Shown in pieces: positions 26,413 to 35,701 of a stretch of 64,000 bases of DNA. Positions within the stretch are counted from its first letter, which is position 1. Each line of letters begins with the position of its first letter. The notes under the pieces are model-generated. The model did no database searches and was not told the DNA's origin. It saw nothing but the letters and a program-made list of their open reading frames with translations. Source of the stretch: an uncultured Alphaproteobacteria bacterium (GTDB lineage Bacteria > Pseudomonadota > Alphaproteobacteria > Rhodobacterales > Rhodobacteraceae); the NCBI GenBank assembly GCA_902578545.1, contig CACHDI010000004.1, forward strand, positions 86,529-150,528. Direction: 5' to 3'. A program made the position numbers and the translations under genes.

Positions 26413-27792
26413 ATGGGTTACATTTTAGTTGTAGATGATGAGAAAGATATAAGACAATTGATAGGTCAAATTCTTTCAGACGAAGGATATCAAGTATGTT
26501 TAGCTAGTAACTCTGAAACAGCAATGGATGAAATTAATTCAAAATCTCCTGATTTAATTATTCTTGATATTTGGCTAAAAGACAGTAATATGGATGGTAT
26601 AGAAATTTTAAAAACAGTAAGAAATAACGATAAAAATATACCTATTGTAATAATTTCTGGTCACGGCAATATAGAGATTGCTGTTGCAGCTGTGAAGCAA
26701 GGTGCATACGATTTTTTAGAAAAACCATTTAATACTGATCAACTTATTGTAGTTATTAAAAGAGCCCTTGAAGCCTCTAGATTACGAAGAGAAATTGCTG
26801 ATCTTAGAAGAAGTGAACTTATAGAATCAAATATGATAGGTAATTCTAGTTCATTCAATAATTTGAAAAGTCAGTTAGATAAGGTTGCTAAATCAAATAG
26901 TAGAGTAATGTTAACTGGTCCAGCTGGTTGTGGAAAAGAAATTGCTGCTAGGTACATTCATGCAAATTCGGCAAGAGCTAGTTCACCATTTGTTTCAGTA
27001 TCTAGTGCTAGTATTGAGTCAGATAAAATGGAAGAAGTTTTATTTGGTTCTGAATATAACGGTATAGTTAAATCTGGACTTTTAGAAAAGGCTAATGGTG
27101 GTTTTTTATTTTTTGATGAAGTTGCTGACATGCCAAAAGGAACTCAATCAAAAATTTTAAGAGTTTTGGTAGAACAAGCATTTACTAGGGTAAATGGAAG
27201 TAATCTAGTTAGAGTTGATCTAAGGGTAATTTCTTCAACTAATAAAAATTTAGTTTCAAAAATTTCCTTAGGAGAATTTAGAGAAGAATTATATCATCGT
27301 CTTAATGTAGTACCAATTAAAGTACCTTCTCTTGAAAATAGAAGAGAAGATATTCCTATTCTTGCAAATCATTTTGTAAAATTATTGAATTATAGCGAGG
27401 GTTTGCCATTACGATCTTTTTCTGAAGGTGCTTTAACAAAATTACAAACTATGTCTTGGCCTGGAAATATTAGGCAATTAAGAAATGCAGTAGAGCAAAT
27501 TTTAATATTAGGCCCTTATAATAGTGAAATTGATTCTTCAGAATTACCAGAATCTAAACAGATCGATAAAAACAATACTGGAAATAGTGTTTTTGAGGAT
27601 GAATTTATAAATTTATCTTTAAGAGATGCAAGAGAAGTTTTTGAAAGGGAATATTTAATGGCTCAGATAAACCGCTTTGGAGGTAATATATCTAAAACTG
27701 CAATTTTTGTTGGAATGGAAAGATCTGCTTTACATAGAAAAATGAAAACTCTTGCAATAGTTTCAGAAAATAAACTTTCAAAAAAAGAGTAA
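26413..27792 (+). CDS. ntrX: Response regulator NtrX, without the GAFTGA loop
   Basis: I place the start at ATG 26413 (GAGAGG 10 bases upstream) rather than the in-frame TTG 18 bases earlier, because the receiver domain then begins at MGYILVVDDEKD as in the family. This gives 459 residues. Asp52 in LIILDIWLKDSN is the phospho-acceptor. The ATPase has Walker A GPAGCGKE and Walker B FLFFDEVADMP. Between FGSEYNG and SGLLEKANGG the GAFTGA loop is missing. The C-terminal helix-turn-helix is GNISKTAIFVGMERSALHRK. As in NtrC, sigma-54 contact seems lost, so it probably regulates sigma-70 promoters. Confidence 0.92.
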   Translation: MGYILVVDDEKDIRQLIGQILSDEGYQVCLASNSETAMDEINSKSPDLIILDIWLKDSNMDGIEILKTVRNNDKNIPIVIISGHGNIEIAVAAVKQGAYDFLEKPFNTDQLIVVIKRALEASRLRREIADLRRSELIESNMIGNSSSFNNLKSQLDKVAKSNSRVMLTGPAGCGKEIAARYIHANSARASSPFVSVSSASIESDKMEEVLFGSEYNGIVKSGLLEKANGGFLFFDEVADMPKGTQSKILRVLVEQAFTRVNGSNLVRVDLRVISSTNKNLVSKISLGEFREELYHRLNVVPIKVPSLENRREDIPILANHFVKLLNYSEGLPLRSFSEGALTKLQTMSWPGNIRQLRNAVEQILILGPYNSEIDSSELPESKQIDKNNTGNSVFEDEFINLSLRDAREVFEREYLMAQINRFGGNISKTAIFVGMERSALHRKMKTLAIVSENKLSKKE

Positions 27793-27818
27793 TATTTTTT
27801 ATTCAGGAGAATAATTTA

Positions 27819-29198
27819 ATGAAAGTAATTGTATGTGGTGCAGGGCAAGTTGGAGCACAAATAGCAAATCATTTATCTCTTGAAAAAAATGATATTACTG
27901 TGATTGATAGTAATTCTGACCTTGTTAGTCAATTAACTAATACTTTGGACATTTCTGGGATTACTGGTTGTGCATCACATCCTGATGTTCTGGAGTCCGC
28001 TGGAGCAAGAGATTGTGATATGGTCATAGCAACTACACAATCTGATGAAACAAACATGATTATATGTCAAGTATCTCATTCAGTTTTTACTATACCTAGA
28101 AAAATAGCTAGAATAAGATCACAATCTTATTTAGAAATCAATTATAGTGATCTATATCAATCTGAACATTTGCCAATTGATGTAATTATTTCTCCAGAAA
28201 AAGAAGTTGCTGAAGCAGTAATTAGTCGCTTAGAGATTCCATGTGCCTTTGAAATTGAGACTTTTTTAGGAGGTAAAGCTCAATTAATTGGTATAAGTAT
28301 AGATAGTTCTTGTCCTGTAATCAACACACCCTTAAGGCAATTATCACAACTTTTTGTTGATTTAAATGCAATTGTTTTAGGTATTAGGAGAAATACAAAA
28401 CTTTTTGTTCCTGATCCAGATGATCAAATTTTTGGTGAAGACCAGATTTATATTTTTACAACTCTTGAAGACAGAATTAGAACTCTTGAAATTTTTGGAA
28501 AGGTTATCAAAAAAGGGAATAGATTCATTATTGTTGGTGGAGGTAATGTAGGATTAACCGTAGCAAAAAAACTTGAGGAAAATAAACAAAATAAAGTACA
28601 TTGTAAGTTAATTGAATTAAATAGAAAAAAAGCTGAACTTGCCGCAGATTCACTTGAGCGGACAGTAATATTACATGGTGACGGCTTGGATCTTAATTTA
28701 TTAGAAGAGGCAAATGTTAGTCAAGCAAATGCTCTTTTAGCATTGACTGATGATGATAAAACAAATTTACTGACATGTACACGTGCAAAAACCTCAGGAT
28801 GTGAATTAGTTCTTTCTTTAGTAAACGACTCATCATTAAATTCATTACTCAAGCCAATGGGTATTGATGCTTACATAAATCCAAGATCAACAACTGTATC
28901 TTCAATTTTAAGACATGTTCGCCACGGAAGGATAAGAGCTGTTTATACAATTGGAGACGCTGAAGCAGAACTAATTGAAGCTCAAGTATTAGGTACTTCA
29001 TCTTTAGCAGGTAAAACATTGAAAGATATAGATTGGCCAGAAGGCGTACTTGTTGGAGCAGTAATGAAGGGGAATGATATCAATATTGCAAAAAGTAATA
29101 TAGTTTTAGACGAAGGAGATATTATTACTGTTTTTTATAACTCTAAAGTTGTAAATAAGGTTGAAAAAATGTTAGAGGTTGGTATCAATTTCTTTTAA
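27819..29198 (+). CDS. trkA: Trk potassium uptake system peripheral NAD-binding protein
   Basis: The 459-residue cytosolic gate protein has two RCK halves, each with a Rossmann NAD(H) site (VIVCGAGQVGAQIANHL at the start and FIIVGGGNVGLTVAKKL near residue 235) and a TrkA-C lobe. It controls the TrkH/TrkG potassium channel, which is not in the window. It follows ntrX by 26 bases, the normal alphaproteobacterial order ntrYX, trkA, hfq, hflX. Confidence 0.95.
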   Translation: MKVIVCGAGQVGAQIANHLSLEKNDITVIDSNSDLVSQLTNTLDISGITGCASHPDVLESAGARDCDMVIATTQSDETNMIICQVSHSVFTIPRKIARIRSQSYLEINYSDLYQSEHLPIDVIISPEKEVAEAVISRLEIPCAFEIETFLGGKAQLIGISIDSSCPVINTPLRQLSQLFVDLNAIVLGIRRNTKLFVPDPDDQIFGEDQIYIFTTLEDRIRTLEIFGKVIKKGNRFIIVGGGNVGLTVAKKLEENKQNKVHCKLIELNRKKAELAADSLERTVILHGDGLDLNLLEEANVSQANALLALTDDDKTNLLTCTRAKTSGCELVLSLVNDSSLNSLLKPMGIDAYINPRSTTVSSILRHVRHGRIRAVYTIGDAEAELIEAQVLGTSSLAGKTLKDIDWPEGVLVGAVMKGNDINIAKSNIVLDEGDIITVFYNSKVVNKVEKMLEVGINFF

Positions 29199-29209
29199 TA
29201 ATAATTATT

Positions 29210-29257
29210 TTATTTTATAGATTTGATACTATATCATTAACTATAAAATAATTTTTT
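29210..29257 (+). terminator. AT-only hairpin with T-run between trkA and hfq
   Basis: TTATTTTATAG (29210-29220) and CTATAAAATAA (29241-29251) form a perfect 11-bp stem. The loop contains a second small stem, TGATA/TATCA (29224-29236). Six T follow directly (29252-29257). This is the shape of an intrinsic terminator, though with very little G or C. It lies 12 bases after the trkA stop and 16 bases before the hfq ATG, so it may end the ntr-trkA transcript or act as an attenuator in the hfq leader. Confidence 0.5.
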
Positions 29258-29273
29258 AAATGAAGGATTTAAA

Positions 29274-29513
29274 ATGGCAGAAAAAAAAGAAAGCCTTCAA
29301 GATTCTTTTCTTAATGGAGTAAGAAAAGATAAAAATCCAGTAACGGTTTTTTTAGTAAATGGAGTTAAATTACAGGGCGCCATAACATGGTTTGATAATT
29401 TTTCAATTCTTCTACGAAGGGATGGTACCTCTCAATTAGTTTATAAGCATGCAATCTCAACTATTATGCCAACTCAACCATTAAGTTTTTTTGAAGATGA
29501 AGAAAAACTTTAG
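29274..29513 (+). CDS. hfq: RNA chaperone Hfq
   Basis: This 79-residue Sm-like protein forms a hexameric ring that pairs small RNAs with mRNAs. The Sm1 part is [29 protein letters not shown] in pieces, and the Sm2 signature is [10 protein letters not shown]. The tail is short and acidic (FFEDEEKL), so the disordered C-terminus of enterobacterial Hfq is absent. A good ribosome site (AAGGA) precedes the ATG. The gene hflX follows by 10 bases, as in many proteobacteria. Confidence 0.97.
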   Translation: MAEKKESLQDSFLNGVRKDKNPVTVFLVNGVKLQGAITWFDNFSILLRRDGTSQLVYKHAISTIMPTQPLSFFEDEEKL

Positions 29514-29523
29514 TTTTTAATCT

Positions 29524-30774
29524 ATGCATACTTGTGTAGTTAGGCCAGTTTTATCTAAAAAAGTAAATGATCTAGATTTTAATGAATTTACTAAATTATC
29601 TGAAGCTCTTCCAGGTATAAGAATAATACTCGATTTCTCTATAAATATTAAAAAAATTTATCCAGGAACTTTTTTAGGTTCAGGAAAAATAACGTATTTA
29701 AAAAAAAGTATATTTGATAAAAAGGTAAAACTTTTATTAATTGATTTTGTATTATCAGCCGTTCAGCAAAGAAATTTAGAGCAAGAATTAAACATTAAAA
29801 TTTTAGATCGGACAGGATTAATATTAGAAATTTTTTCTTCAAGAGCATTGAGTAGGGAAGGGGTTTTACAAGTTGAACTAGCGCACTTAAATTATAATAA
29901 ATCTAGATTGGTAAGAAGTTGGACTCACCTTGAGCGACAAAGAGGAGGAATGGGTTTTTTGGGTGGACCGGGTGAAACACAGATTGAGTCAGACAAAAGA
30001 GCTTTAAATCTAAGAATTTCACAAATAAAATATCAATTATCAAAAGTAGTTAAAACTAGAGGAATTCATAGATCTTCCAGAATTAAAATACCTTTAAATA
30101 CAGTAGTTCTTGTTGGTTATACTAATTCTGGAAAATCTTCGTTATTCAATATTTTAACTAACTCGTTTGTACTTTCAAAAGACATGCTATTTGCAACATT
30201 AGATCCAAAGATGAAAATATTAGAGTTGCCATTAAGCAATGATGTTATTTTATCTGATACAGTTGGTTTTATATCAGATCTTCCAACTCAACTAATAGAA
30301 GCTTTTAAAGCAACACTAGAGGAATTAATTCATTCAGATTGTATCCTGCATGTTAGAGATATCTCTAGCAACGATTTTGTTCGTCAATCTTTGATTGTAT
30401 ATGAAATATTGGAAGAATTAGGTATCACAAAATTAAATAAACCAATAATAGAAGTATGGAACAAAACTGACCTTATTAATCTATCAAATCAAGATAGAAT
30501 ACAAATTAAAGATAAAAATGATGTAGTCTTAATTTCTGCAAAAAAAAATTACGGTATTGAGGATTTAAAAAATAAAATATCAGCGTTATTTAATTATTCA
30601 AAATTTCAAGAAAGAATATTTCTACCATTTGAAAAAATAAAAATACGTTCTTGGCTTTTTGAAAGAAAATTAGTTCTAAAAGAACAAATTATTGATGATG
30701 GATTTCTATTAATTGTTTTGTGGGATGAACTGTATAAAAATAAATATTTAAAAAAAATAGAAGTTAATGATTAA
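29524..30774 (+). CDS. hflX: GTPase HflX, ribosome-splitting factor
   Basis: The protein has 416 residues. The N-terminal HflX domain shows the glycine-rich GTFLGSGKITYL, the central coiled-coil helices with HLERQRGGMGFLGGPGET, and the GTPase domain with G1 GYTNSGKSSLF, G3 DTVGFISDLP and G4 NKTD. HflX binds the large subunit and splits stalled ribosomes under stress. It is cotranscribed with hfq. Confidence 0.96.
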   Translation: MHTCVVRPVLSKKVNDLDFNEFTKLSEALPGIRIILDFSINIKKIYPGTFLGSGKITYLKKSIFDKKVKLLLIDFVLSAVQQRNLEQELNIKILDRTGLILEIFSSRALSREGVLQVELAHLNYNKSRLVRSWTHLERQRGGMGFLGGPGETQIESDKRALNLRISQIKYQLSKVVKTRGIHRSSRIKIPLNTVVLVGYTNSGKSSLFNILTNSFVLSKDMLFATLDPKMKILELPLSNDVILSDTVGFISDLPTQLIEAFKATLEELIHSDCILHVRDISSNDFVRQSLIVYEILEELGITKLNKPIIEVWNKTDLINLSNQDRIQIKDKNDVVLISAKKNYGIEDLKNKISALFNYSKFQERIFLPFEKIKIRSWLFERKLVLKEQIIDDGFLLIVLWDELYKNKYLKKIEVND

Positions 30775-30880
30775 TGATAGTCTTTTTTTTAAACTCTTTC
30801 TTTTGAATTATCTTACAAGTTTTAAAGAACCTACTCATATATTATAGTTACATAATATTAATTCTAATGTAAAAATGTGA

Positions 30881-30910
30881 TTGACAATTATTTTATTTAA
30901 AACCTTTAAA
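30881..30910 (+). promoter_or_regulatory. Promoter candidate for the DUF4177-like gene
   Basis: A consensus -35 TTGACA (30881-30886) is followed, after 18 bases, by TTTAAA (30905-30910, 4 of 6). A better -10 hexamer, TATAAT (30924-30929), lies too far away to pair with it. The 196-base gap after hflX makes an own promoter for the small gene at 30971 likely. Confidence 0.35.
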
Positions 30911-30970
30911 ATTTGTTTTTGGATATAATATCAAATAATAACATTAATCTATTAAAAGGAGGGGGGTGAT

Positions 30971-31186
30971 ATGGAAAAATGGCAATACAAGTTAACAAGG
31001 GTAATTTTATCAAATCAAATATCTTTTAACGAAACACAAAATGAAGCTAATGATAAAATTAATAATAAACAGCTAATAGAATTCAACAATATTGGTGAAA
31101 ATGGATGGGAGCTAGTTCAAATAATGCCAAGGAGCAAAGAAGATAAATTTCATGTAGACTTAGCTTTGTGGAAAAGGAAAAAGTAA
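30971..31186 (+). CDS. Small DUF4177-like protein
   Basis: This 71-residue protein has no signal or membrane segment. It opens with EKWQYKLTRVI and has the middle motif NNIGENGWELVQIMP, the pattern of DUF4177 and related small proteins (Y-K-v, then G-W-E-L-V). Function is unknown. It is preceded by an unusually long Shine-Dalgarno stretch (GGAGGGGGGTGAT, 30958-30970) that could pair with nearly the whole 3' end of 16S rRNA, which suggests strong translation. It stands alone between hflX and a 584-base gene-free region. Confidence 0.75.
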   Translation: MEKWQYKLTRVILSNQISFNETQNEANDKINNKQLIEFNNIGENGWELVQIMPRSKEDKFHVDLALWKRKK

Positions 31187-31770
<584 letters not shown>

Positions 31771-32703
31771 ATGAATTATTTTAAAAAAAAAGGCTTTGAA
31801 GCACTTGTTATTTCAGGTCCAACAGGTTCAGGAAAAAATAAGTTAGCTAATATAATTGGAAATCATATTCCAATTATGGTCATAAATGCAGACGCAATTC
31901 AGGTTTATAAAAAGTGGAAAATTTTGTCTGGACGTCCAACGGATATTGAACAAAAAAAAATTATTCATAAACTATACGGACATTATAAAGGAAATTATTA
32001 TAATGTTGGAAAATGGTTGAAAGAAGTTTCTTATTATATTGATATAGCAAAGAAAAATCATCTTCTTCCAGTTATTGTTGGAGGAACTGGTCTTTATATA
32101 AATCTTCTTTTTCAAGGTATCTCTAATATTCCAACTATACCAATAAAAATAAAGAAAAAAGGAAAAGATATATTAAACTCTGATCCTTCTTTTTTTTATA
32201 AATATTTAAAACAAAACGATCCCCATATTTTGTCAATAATTGATTATAATAATAATAGACGACTTCAAAGAGCATGGGAGGTAATGGAAACTACTGGAGT
32301 AAGTATAATAGATTTTCAAAAAGATCGCAAAAATCCTATTTTAAATCCTAAAAAAACAAAAAAAATTGTTTTATGTATTGATAAAATCTTATTAAATAAG
32401 ATTATAGACTTGAGATTCGATAAAATGTTAGCATCTGGTGCTATTTATGAGTGCCAAAAAGTTTTAAATGAAGGTTATTGGGATTACTCTATGCCCTCCT
32501 CAAAAATAATTGGTGCTCAGGAATTAATTTTATATTTACAAAATCTAAAGTCATTAGAAGATGCAATTTTAGAGGCAAAAATTAAAACTCATCAATTTGC
32601 TAAAAGACAACGAACTTGGTTTAGAAAAAATATGAAAGATTGGAAGACAATTAAAATAACTAATACTACTAATTTTGATAATTCCTTGCTAAATTTAATA
32701 TAA
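31771..32703 (+). CDS. miaA: tRNA dimethylallyltransferase
   Basis: The 310-residue enzyme adds the isopentenyl group to A37 of tRNAs that read UNN codons. The P-loop is GPTGSGKNKLA, where the usual last Ser/Thr (GKS/T) is Asn, a mild oddity. Further motifs are INADAIQVYKKWKILSGRPT, VGGTGLYINLLFQG and the C-terminal AKRQRTWFRKNM. The length is normal. The start ATG at 31771 has no clear ribosome site. purB follows after 6 bases. Confidence 0.95.
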   Translation: MNYFKKKGFEALVISGPTGSGKNKLANIIGNHIPIMVINADAIQVYKKWKILSGRPTDIEQKKIIHKLYGHYKGNYYNVGKWLKEVSYYIDIAKKNHLLPVIVGGTGLYINLLFQGISNIPTIPIKIKKKGKDILNSDPSFFYKYLKQNDPHILSIIDYNNNRRLQRAWEVMETTGVSIIDFQKDRKNPILNPKKTKKIVLCIDKILLNKIIDLRFDKMLASGAIYECQKVLNEGYWDYSMPSSKIIGAQELILYLQNLKSLEDAILEAKIKTHQFAKRQRTWFRKNMKDWKTIKITNTTNFDNSLLNLI

Positions 32704-32709
32704 AATTCA

Positions 32710-34008
32710 ATGATTGATAGATATTCTCGTAAAGTAATGACCGATATTTGGTCAGATCAAAAAAAATATGAAATATGGTATGAAATAGAGCGTTATGCAT
32801 GTGAAGCCCAAGCTAATTTGGGAGTAATACCAAAAGAAATTATTAATACACTAGATCAAAATAAATATATCATATTTGATGCAAAACGAATAAATGAAAT
32901 TGAAAAAGAAACAAAACATGATGTTATCGCTTTTCTTACATTTCTTTCAGAAATAATTGGTGACCATGCTAGATTTATTCATCAAGGAATGACTTCTTCT
33001 GACATATTGGATACATGCTTTTCTATTCAATTATTTAGATCATCTGAGTTATTAATTGAGGATTTAAAAACTCTTCTTAAAAAAATAAAAAATCTAGCCT
33101 TTAAACATAAATTTACAAAATGTATAGGTAGAAGTCATGGTATTCATGCAGAACCAACAACTTTTGGTTTAAAAATGGCTCAGGCTTATACTGAGATGAA
33201 TAGAAATCTTACAAGACTAAAAACTGCAAGCGAAGAAATAAGAGTTGGTGCCATTTCTGGAGCTGTAGGAAATTACTCAAGTATTGATCCTAAAGTCGAA
33301 GAATATGTTTGTAAGAAATTGGGTCTTAAGGTTGAAGAAATTTCTACTCAAATAATACCAAGAGATCGTCATGCGGCATTTTTTTCTACACTATCTGTAA
33401 TTGCGTCTTCTATAGAACGTTTAGCTGTAGAAATCAGACACCTTCAACGCACTGAAATTATGGAAGTATCTGAATTTTTTTCTAAAGGACAAAAAGGTTC
33501 TAGTGCAATGCCTCATAAAAAAAATCCTATTCATTCAGAAAATTTAACTGGATTGTCTAGATTAATTAGAATGAGTGTGATTCCTTCATTAGAAAATATT
33601 GCACTTTGGCATGAACGAGATATTTCTCATAGTTCTGTTGAGAGAGTAATTGGACCCGATACTACAGTAATTTTAGATTTTGCATTAACAAGATTATCTT
33701 TTCTTATGGAAAATCTTATTGTTTATCCTGAAAATATGGAAAAAAACCTCTATAAATTGAATGGTGTTATATTTTCTCAAAATGTTCTTCTAAAGCTTAC
33801 TCAAAAAGGAATGAGTAGAGAAGAATCATATAAAATTGTTCAAAAAAATGCATTAAAAGCTATAGATGATGATGTATCTTTCAAAGATTTGTTGTTAAAT
33901 GATAAAGAAACTATGAATGTATTATCCCCAAAAGAGTTAGATCAAATTTTTGACATTTCACGGTATTTTAAACATGTTGATACCGTTTATAAAAGAATTT
34001 TTAGTTAA
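32710..34008 (+). CDS. purB: Adenylosuccinate lyase
   Basis: The 432-residue enzyme acts twice in purine synthesis, on SAICAR and on adenylosuccinate. It has the fumarase-superfamily signature SSAMPHKKNPIHSEN, the active-site segments TSSDILDT and GRSHGIHAEPTT, and the typical N-terminal RYSRKVMTDIWSDQKKY. It is followed by purC, purS and purQ in one direction, a purine operon. Confidence 0.98.
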   Translation: MIDRYSRKVMTDIWSDQKKYEIWYEIERYACEAQANLGVIPKEIINTLDQNKYIIFDAKRINEIEKETKHDVIAFLTFLSEIIGDHARFIHQGMTSSDILDTCFSIQLFRSSELLIEDLKTLLKKIKNLAFKHKFTKCIGRSHGIHAEPTTFGLKMAQAYTEMNRNLTRLKTASEEIRVGAISGAVGNYSSIDPKVEEYVCKKLGLKVEEISTQIIPRDRHAAFFSTLSVIASSIERLAVEIRHLQRTEIMEVSEFFSKGQKGSSAMPHKKNPIHSENLTGLSRLIRMSVIPSLENIALWHERDISHSSVERVIGPDTTVILDFALTRLSFLMENLIVYPENMEKNLYKLNGVIFSQNVLLKLTQKGMSREESYKIVQKNALKAIDDDVSFKDLLLNDKETMNVLSPKELDQIFDISRYFKHVDTVYKRIFS

Positions 34009-34041
34009 ATTTAATAAGATAAAAAAACTTTAATTTTAAAT

Positions 34042-34758
34042 ATGACTTTTCAAAAAAAAATATATGAGGGTAAGGCAAAAATCATTTTTTCTGGACCTAA
34101 AGAAAATACGCTTATTCAATATTTTAAAGATGATGTAACTGCTTTTAATGCAAAAAAATTTAAAGTTCTTGAGGGTAAAGGTGTAATCAATAATCTAATA
34201 TCTGAGTATTTAATGCAGATATTATCTAATAATCAGATCCCAAATCATTTCATAAAAAAAATAAGCAATAGAGAACAATTAATACATCAATGTAAGATTA
34301 TTCCTTTAGAGGTTGTCGTTAGGAATATAGCTGCAGGTTCAATTTGTAAAAGATTAGGAATAAAAGAAGGAAAAATTTTTAAAGATCCAATAATTGAGTT
34401 TTATTATAAAAATGACGAATTCAATGATCCTATTGTTAATAATAGTCATATAATAACTTTTGGATGGTCTGATAAAGAAGAGTTGTTTAAAATCAACGAA
34501 ATATCACTTAAAGTTAATAAAATTCTTAAAAAAAAATTTGAAGAAATTTCTATTTCTTTAATTGATTTTAAATTAGAATTTGGAAGAAAAACTTCTGATG
34601 ATTCTTTGTTAGTTGCGGATGAAATAAGTCCTGATTCTTGCCGCTTATGTGATTTAAATAATAAAGAAAAATTTGATAAGGATATCTTTCGATATGATAA
34701 AGGTAACCTAGTGGAGGCTTACAAAAAATTATTAATTAGACTAGGAATAAAAAAATAA
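34042..34758 (+). CDS. purC: Phosphoribosylaminoimidazole-succinocarboxamide synthase
   Basis: The 238-residue SAICAR synthetase has the nucleotide-binding start YEGKAKIIF, the FKDDVTAFNAKK segment, PLEVVVRNIAAGSICKRLG and the aspartate-rich LVADEISPDSCRL. The length is that of the bacterial short form. It lies between purB and purS. The DUF1476 gene often found between purB and purC in alphaproteobacteria is not here. Confidence 0.98.
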   Translation: MTFQKKIYEGKAKIIFSGPKENTLIQYFKDDVTAFNAKKFKVLEGKGVINNLISEYLMQILSNNQIPNHFIKKISNREQLIHQCKIIPLEVVVRNIAAGSICKRLGIKEGKIFKDPIIEFYYKNDEFNDPIVNNSHIITFGWSDKEELFKINEISLKVNKILKKKFEEISISLIDFKLEFGRKTSDDSLLVADEISPDSCRLCDLNNKEKFDKDIFRYDKGNLVEAYKKLLIRLGIKK

Positions 34759-34791
34759 TTCAAATTATGTATTTGTATAAGGTTAAATTTA

Positions 34792-35031
34792 ATGAAAGTA
34801 AGGGTAAATATAATTTTAAAACCAAGTGTCCTAGACCCACAAGGTCAAGCTGTAGCTAATTCTTTGATAGGACAAGGCTTTAACAATATAAAAAATGTAA
34901 GACAAGGCAAAATTCTAGATATAGAATTTAATTCTAACGAAGTTGATATGAATATGATAAATGAAATGTGTGAAGGTTTTTTAACCAACCCTCTAGTAGA
35001 AGATTATGCCATAGAGGAAATAAATATGTAA
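34792..35031 (+). CDS. purS: Phosphoribosylformylglycinamidine synthase, PurS subunit
   Basis: The 79-residue structural subunit joins PurL and PurQ into the three-part FGAM synthase. The family pattern is clear: VILKPSVLDPQGQAVANSL-like start (here IILKPSVLDPQGQAV), GFNNIKNVRQGKI and the C-terminal NPLVEDYAIEEI. It is 2 bases upstream of purQ. Confidence 0.96.
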   Translation: MKVRVNIILKPSVLDPQGQAVANSLIGQGFNNIKNVRQGKILDIEFNSNEVDMNMINEMCEGFLTNPLVEDYAIEEINM

Positions 35032-35033
35032 CT

Positions 35034-35690
35034 ATGAAGATTGGTATTGTAGTATTTCCTGGATCTAATTGTGATAATGATTTATTTCGTGCTTTTGAAA
35101 AGCAAAAACTGTATAAAGTTATCTTTCTATGGCATAAAGATACAGATTTACCAAAAGATTTAGATTTGTGTGCAATTCCAGGTGGGTTTTCATTTGGTGA
35201 CTATCTAAGAACTGGTGCAATTGCATCAAAGTCCCCTATAATTAATTCAATAATCAAATTTGCAAACTCAGGACGATTTGTTTTGGGTATATGTAATGGT
35301 TTTCAAATTCTTTGTGAAACTGGATTGCTTCCTGGTATTCTTTTGAGAAATACATCAACAAAGTTCGTTTGTAAAAATCAAATTCTCAAAGTTTGTAATT
35401 CCAATACATCTTTTTCAAAATTATATAACGAAAATGAAGAGGTTAACTTTCCTATAGCACATCATGATGGTAATTATTTTGTAAATAATGAAACAAAAAA
35501 AATGATTTATGACAATAATCAAATAGCATTTAAATATCATAAAAATAATCCAAATGGATCTGTAGACAACATTGCAGGTATTTATTCTCAAAATCATAGG
35601 ATATTAGGCTTAATGCCACATCCAGAAAGAAGAGTAAGTAGTGAAATAGGTTTAGACGGAGAAAGATTATTTAGAAGTTTAAATATATGA
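35034..35690 (+). CDS. purQ: Phosphoribosylformylglycinamidine synthase, glutaminase subunit PurQ
   Basis: The 218-residue class I amidotransferase supplies ammonia to PurL. The nucleophile Cys87 is in VLGICNGFQIL, and the His-Glu pair in LMPHPERR. The N-terminal FPGSNCDND and PGGFSFGDYLRTGAIA motifs are typical. The operon stops here: purL, the large subunit, is not in the window, and msrP follows on the other strand. Confidence 0.98.
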   Translation: MKIGIVVFPGSNCDNDLFRAFEKQKLYKVIFLWHKDTDLPKDLDLCAIPGGFSFGDYLRTGAIASKSPIINSIIKFANSGRFVLGICNGFQILCETGLLPGILLRNTSTKFVCKNQILKVCNSNTSFSKLYNENEEVNFPIAHHDGNYFVNNETKKMIYDNNQIAFKYHKNNPNGSVDNIAGIYSQNHRILGLMPHPERRVSSEIGLDGERLFRSLNI

Positions 35691-35701
35691 AGCTTATAAA
35701 A

